Shown here piece by piece: positions 60,975 to 64,000 of a stretch of DNA of 64,000 bases (positions are counted from its first letter, which is position 1; the number at the start of each line of letters is the position of its first letter). The notes beneath the pieces were generated by a model. That model was not told the DNA's origin, made no database searches, and worked only from the letters and a program-made list of their open reading frames with translations. The position numbers and the translations under genes were made by a program. The stretch lies in contig NZ_WOTA01000009.1 in the NCBI RefSeq assembly GCF_011516825.1, positions 1 through 64,000 on the forward strand. The letters run 5' to 3'. Source of the stretch: Acetobacter oeni. Its GTDB lineage: Bacteria; Pseudomonadota; Alphaproteobacteria; Acetobacterales; Acetobacteraceae.

Positions 60975-62096
60975 ATGAACAGACGCACCCTCCTTGCCGC
61001 CACCGCCGCCCTTCCGCTTCTCGCGGCCCGCAAAAGCCACGCCGCCGCTCGTCCCGACCTCGCCCATCCCGGCCCCGGCCATGTCGGTCCGCTCAATCTC
61101 ATCACCGATGTCGCGGGCCTGGCCATCGGCGAAGCCCACGACGGGAAAACCCGCACCGGCGTCACCGTCATCCTGCCCGACCAGCGCTGCACCGCCGCCG
61201 TGGACGTGAGGGGAGGCGGCCCCGGCACCCGCGAGACAGACACCCTCACCGCCGGCAACCTCGTCCGCAGCGTCGATGCCATCGTCCTCTCCGGCGGCTC
61301 CGTCTACGGCCTCGCCGCCGCCGACGGCGTCGCCGCCTGGCTCGGCGCGAAAGGACGCGGCTTCAGCATGATGACACAGCCCGGCGTCCCGCCATCGCCC
61401 ATCGTCCCCACAGCCATCCTGTTCGATCTCGCCAATGGCGGCGACAAGAACTGGGGCCTCAATCCCCCCTACCGTTCCCTCGGGCTGGCCGCCGTCGAAC
61501 ACACCACGCGGACATTCAGCCTCGGCACGCACGGCGCGGGCTACGGCGCCGGGGCGGGCGCGCTCAAAGGCGGCCTCGGCTCAGCCTCCTTCGTCACCGG
61601 GGACGGCATCACCGTCGGCGCCCTCGTCGCCGTCAACAGCCTCGGCTCCGTCATCGTGCCCGGCACCCGCAATTTCTGGGCCGGCGCGCTCGAAGCCGGA
61701 AACGAAGCCGGCGGCCTCGGCGCCACCGCGAAACACGTCGACGAAGAAGACTGGGGCCTCGCCAAACTCAATCCCGCCGCCCGCGCCAACACCACCATCG
61801 CCTGCATCGCCGTGGACGCCGATCTCGACGCCGACGACCTCAGACGCATCGCCATGATGGCCCAGGACGGCCTCGCCCGCGCCATCCGCCCCGTCCACTC
61901 CCCCTTCGACGGCGACGTCATCTTCGCCCTCTCCACCGCCCGCAAACCGCTCCCTCCCGGTCCGCGCCCGCTCGCCGTCGCCCGCATCGGCGCCCTCGCC
62001 GCCGATGTCCTCTCCCGCGCCGTCGCGCGGGGCGTGTTCGAAGCCACCCTGCCACCGGGGATGACAGGCCAGACCTGGAAAATGCTGCCCGGATAA
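60975..62096 (+). CDS. P1-family (DmpA-type) aminopeptidase, exported
   Basis: This 373-residue Ntn-type hydrolase has a signal sequence (NRRTLLAATAALPLLAARKS) and the S58/P1 pattern: DVAGLAIGEAHDGKTRTGVT, VDVRGGGPGTRETDTL, LSGGSVYGLAAADGVAAWL and RANTTIACIAVDADL. Members cut themselves before a Ser or Thr that becomes the nucleophile; here the Thr of NTTIACIA is the likely one. They remove N-terminal or beta-amino residues from peptides and amides. It lies 42 bases after the TonB receptor, so it probably acts on what the receptor brings into the periplasm. Confidence 0.85.
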   Translation: MNRRTLLAATAALPLLAARKSHAAARPDLAHPGPGHVGPLNLITDVAGLAIGEAHDGKTRTGVTVILPDQRCTAAVDVRGGGPGTRETDTLTAGNLVRSVDAIVLSGGSVYGLAAADGVAAWLGAKGRGFSMMTQPGVPPSPIVPTAILFDLANGGDKNWGLNPPYRSLGLAAVEHTTRTFSLGTHGAGYGAGAGALKGGLGSASFVTGDGITVGALVAVNSLGSVIVPGTRNFWAGALEAGNEAGGLGATAKHVDEEDWGLAKLNPAARANTTIACIAVDADLDADDLRRIAMMAQDGLARAIRPVHSPFDGDVIFALSTARKPLPPGPRPLAVARIGALAADVLSRAVARGVFEATLPPGMTGQTWKMLPG

Positions 62097-62290
62097 AGAT
62101 TTTTCCGGGGCGTCTCAGGACTCTGCCTGACCCCCGTCAGAGCACATCACGCAAAGGCATATGCTGTGCACGAAAATCTCCGCAGCCCGGTTCATCAGGC
62201 AGAATGGCGTGCCCACAGCCATAATCGCCTGGTCACGCCGGGGAACAGCGGCCGCACAGAAGTCCTCTCCCCCGATTTTTAGGATATTCA
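62097..62290. other. Intergenic gap with repeat-like piece
   Basis: The stretch after the P1 peptidase (TTTTTCCGGGGCGTCTCAGG, ACTCTGCCTGACCCC) resembles a degraded composite repeat. No gene was recognised. Confidence 0.35.
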
Positions 62291-62776
62291 ATGAGAGTAA
62301 AAAACTGTAGATATTTAGCCCGAGGTTTACTCCTGCAAGGGAATATTATGATTTCCGGACCCATATCCGGCCCCGTGGGGCGGATTATTGTCTGCGCCGG
62401 GCTTTTAATCCCCGGAGTGTCTCTGGCAATCCGGGCCGAGGCTAAAACTGTGTGCTTACCGGATAATGCTTCGGTCGAAATGTTCGGGATCGTTCACGAA
62501 GTTTCCGGTCGGGACAAACACTCCGGTCGGTTATATTCGTATTTCACTATAGACGCAGAGCAGTTTTACTGTGTCGCAGGACAGGACGTCGACGAACGGA
62601 GCGCCACCCCCACCTACAACATTGCGCTGACACCACGCGAGGCCGGAAAAGACCAGAAAGAATTCGGACCGTATGTGGGTTACCGCGTAAAAGTGACCGG
62701 AACACTCTCTTCGTCCAGTCGGGGCGGTCCGCTGTTATTCGATAAAACAATTGAACGCAGAACCAGAGAAAATTAG
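62291..62776 (+). CDS. Small exported hypothetical protein
   Basis: This 161-residue protein has an N-terminal signal-like segment (GRIIVCAGLLIPGVSLAIR, with cleavage near AEA) and a beta-rich mature domain with cysteines in KTVCLPD and FYCVAGQD. The order VEMFGIVHEVSGRD, FTIDAEQFYCV, YVGYRVKVTGTLSSS resembles DUF4431-type secreted proteins, but this is not certain. ATG at 62291 follows TAGGATATTC; an ATG at 62348 with AAGGGA is also possible and would give a more usual signal peptide. Confidence 0.6.
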   Translation: MRVKNCRYLARGLLLQGNIMISGPISGPVGRIIVCAGLLIPGVSLAIRAEAKTVCLPDNASVEMFGIVHEVSGRDKHSGRLYSYFTIDAEQFYCVAGQDVDERSATPTYNIALTPREAGKDQKEFGPYVGYRVKVTGTLSSSSRGGPLLFDKTIERRTREN

Positions 62777-63219
62777 CACATCGACTCTCATCGTCTGACG
62801 CGGATTTTCCGTTCACCAGTCGCCGAACCCGTGAAATCATCAGGCCCGGTCCTCGATACCGGAGCGCGAACCTGAAGAGCCTCTCCCCGCCAGTCTGAAT
62901 CATAACTCTCCGGCCCGCCGTCGGAGCGCCCCGGTACCATATCAGCGCTGTTCGCAACACCTTCCAGGCCCTGTCCGTTACCGGTGAACTCCGACTGACA
63001 CACACGTCACAGGGCATCACGATCCATGCCCTGCCTTCATCCCGACCCGGAGACGGTCAGGAAGATTCAGATCGTTGTGATATGCGGCATGTCAGGAGCC
63101 GGACGGCTGGCCGGGTCCTGACAGAACCCGCATTTGCAAAACCCGCAGCGACCATTAGTTTCGGGAAACCTCTCCCCGCACACGGACGCCCGCCCTTGCC
63201 GCATGACGCACACGGTCTC
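62777..63219. other. Gap before the NCS1 permease
   Basis: This 443-base gap has no recognisable gene. The permease frame is open back to an ATG at 63082, but that extension shows no family resemblance. No strong promoter was seen. Confidence 0.4.
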
Positions 63220-64000
63220 ATGGAAGACCTCTCCGCCGCCTCCGTCTGCGATCCGGTCCCCGCGTCCCGCAAGACCATGTCCATCGACCGCGTCTTCTGG
63301 AGCCACTTCTCCCCCAATCTCGGCCCCGGCGGATGGGTCACCGGCGCGCTCCTCGTCAGTCTCGGCCTCGATCTGAAAACCGGCATCCTCGCCATCCTCG
63401 CCGGTAACATTATCGGCGCGCTCCCCGTCGCGCTCGCCGCCGCCATCGGCCCGGCCACCGGCCTCACCCAGATGGAAGCCTCCCGCATGGCCCTCGGACG
63501 CATCGGCGTGCGTCCGCCCTCCTTCCTCAACTGGCTCTACTGCGTCGGATGGGACGCCGTGAACAACGTCCCCGCCGCCGCCGCCCTCATGGCCCTGCTG
63601 GCCCTGGGCAACGCCCCGCTGCCCTTCTGGCTCGCCCTCGGCCTCCTCGCCGGCACCCAGATGATCGCCTCCATCTACGGCCACCACGTTGTCCAGGCCC
63701 TGCAAAAATACCTCGGCGCTCTCCTGCTCGTCGTCTTTGCCCTGATCGGCGTCACCTTCGCGGTCCGTGGGGGCGCCGTCATCCACGCCAGCCATTCCGT
63801 CAGCCTCGCCACCTTCCTGCTCGCCGTTGGAATCCTCGTCAGCTTCAATCTTTCCTGGGCCACCTACTCATCGGACTACACCCGCTATCTGCCCGCCATC
63901 ACGTCTCCGAAAAAAGTCGTCTCCCTGGCCCTGGCCGGACTGCTCTCCTCCGCCGTTCCCTTCCAGATCCTCGGCCTGCTCACCGCCACCAGCATCGCCG
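63220..64000 (+). CDS. NCS1-family purine/cytosine permease, truncated by right edge
   Basis: The visible 260 residues start with VCDPVPASRKTMSIDRVFWS and HFSPNLGPGGWVTGALLVSL and continue with hydrophobic helices (ILAILAGNIIGALPVALAAA, PSFLNWLYCVGWDAVNNVPA). LLAVGILVSFNLSWATYSSD, followed by YTRYLP, is the substrate-region signature of purine/cytosine and allantoin transporters. The gene runs off the window with about 200 residues still to come. The ATG at 63220 lies at the usual distance from the first helix but has no ribosome binding site; 63082 is an alternative. Confidence 0.85.
   Translation, partial: MEDLSAASVCDPVPASRKTMSIDRVFWSHFSPNLGPGGWVTGALLVSLGLDLKTGILAILAGNIIGALPVALAAAIGPATGLTQMEASRMALGRIGVRPPSFLNWLYCVGWDAVNNVPAAAALMALLALGNAPLPFWLALGLLAGTQMIASIYGHHVVQALQKYLGALLLVVFALIGVTFAVRGGAVIHASHSVSLATFLLAVGILVSFNLSWATYSSDYTRYLPAITSPKKVVSLALAGLLSSAVPFQILGLLTATSIA

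Overview
The window looks like chromosomal DNA of a motile acetic acid bacterium (Alphaproteobacteria, Acetobacteraceae). The evidence is the GC-rich, C-ending codon use, the ispH-thrB-rnhA operon order, an AIDA-repeat/Hint surface-type protein without a Sec signal, an OprB-type porin, a sorbosone-dehydrogenase-like propeller, IS5-family debris of the kind common in this family, and a dispersed composite hairpin repeat in intergenic gaps. The genus cannot be fixed from sequence reading alone.

Layout. The left edge (1-28) carries the first codons of an IS5-type transposase leaving the window. From 0.3 to 8.6 kb lie housekeeping and redox genes: an extradiol-type VOC enzyme, a secreted YVTN propeller, ferredoxin-NADP reductase, glutathione reductase and AmtB. 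From 8.8 to 16.1 kb is the most unusual block. A 1135-residue protein joins AIDA-like repeats, a Hint domain, a beta-sandwich and a GT4 glycosyltransferase. It is followed by three more glycosyltransferases (CgeB-like, GT2, GT17) whose DNA becomes steadily more AT-rich, ending in a decayed IS5 transposase. From 16.9 to 22.4 kb are rnhA, thrB, ispH, a lipoprotein and a gamma-glutamyltransferase-like lipoprotein lacking several catalytic residues. From 22.8 to 27.4 kb two divergent flagellar units (fliO-fliP; flgB-flgC-fliE-fliQ-fliR-flhB) encode the export gate and proximal rod.

From 27.5 to 31.8 kb come a BaiN-type flavoprotein, an OprB-like porin and a HerA-like ATPase, then a 1.2 kb graveyard of three different IS5-family fragments. 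From 33.1 to 39.1 kb a lipocalin-like gene and a LysR regulator diverge around a perfect palindrome. They face a four-gene minus-strand operon: the two halves of a Tm-1-like protein (UPF0261 and TIM-barrel) plus two exported beta-propellers (Yellow/royal-jelly type and sorbosone-dehydrogenase type). An internally deleted MocR regulator sits at the head of that operon.

From 40.3 to 53.7 kb are cardiolipin synthase with two small membrane proteins, a Tat-exported phospholipase C, a luciferase-like monooxygenase, three small genes, pirin, a GST-like protein, hldE, gmk and an SDR. From 53.8 to 62.1 kb a LysR regulator, an amidase, a DUF3311-like/SSS transporter pair, a TonB-dependent receptor with a near-consensus sigma70 promoter, and a P1-family peptidase lie in one direction and look like an uptake-and-hydrolysis set. 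The right edge holds a small secreted protein and a truncated NCS1 permease. No rRNA, tRNA, CRISPR array or prophage was recognised.
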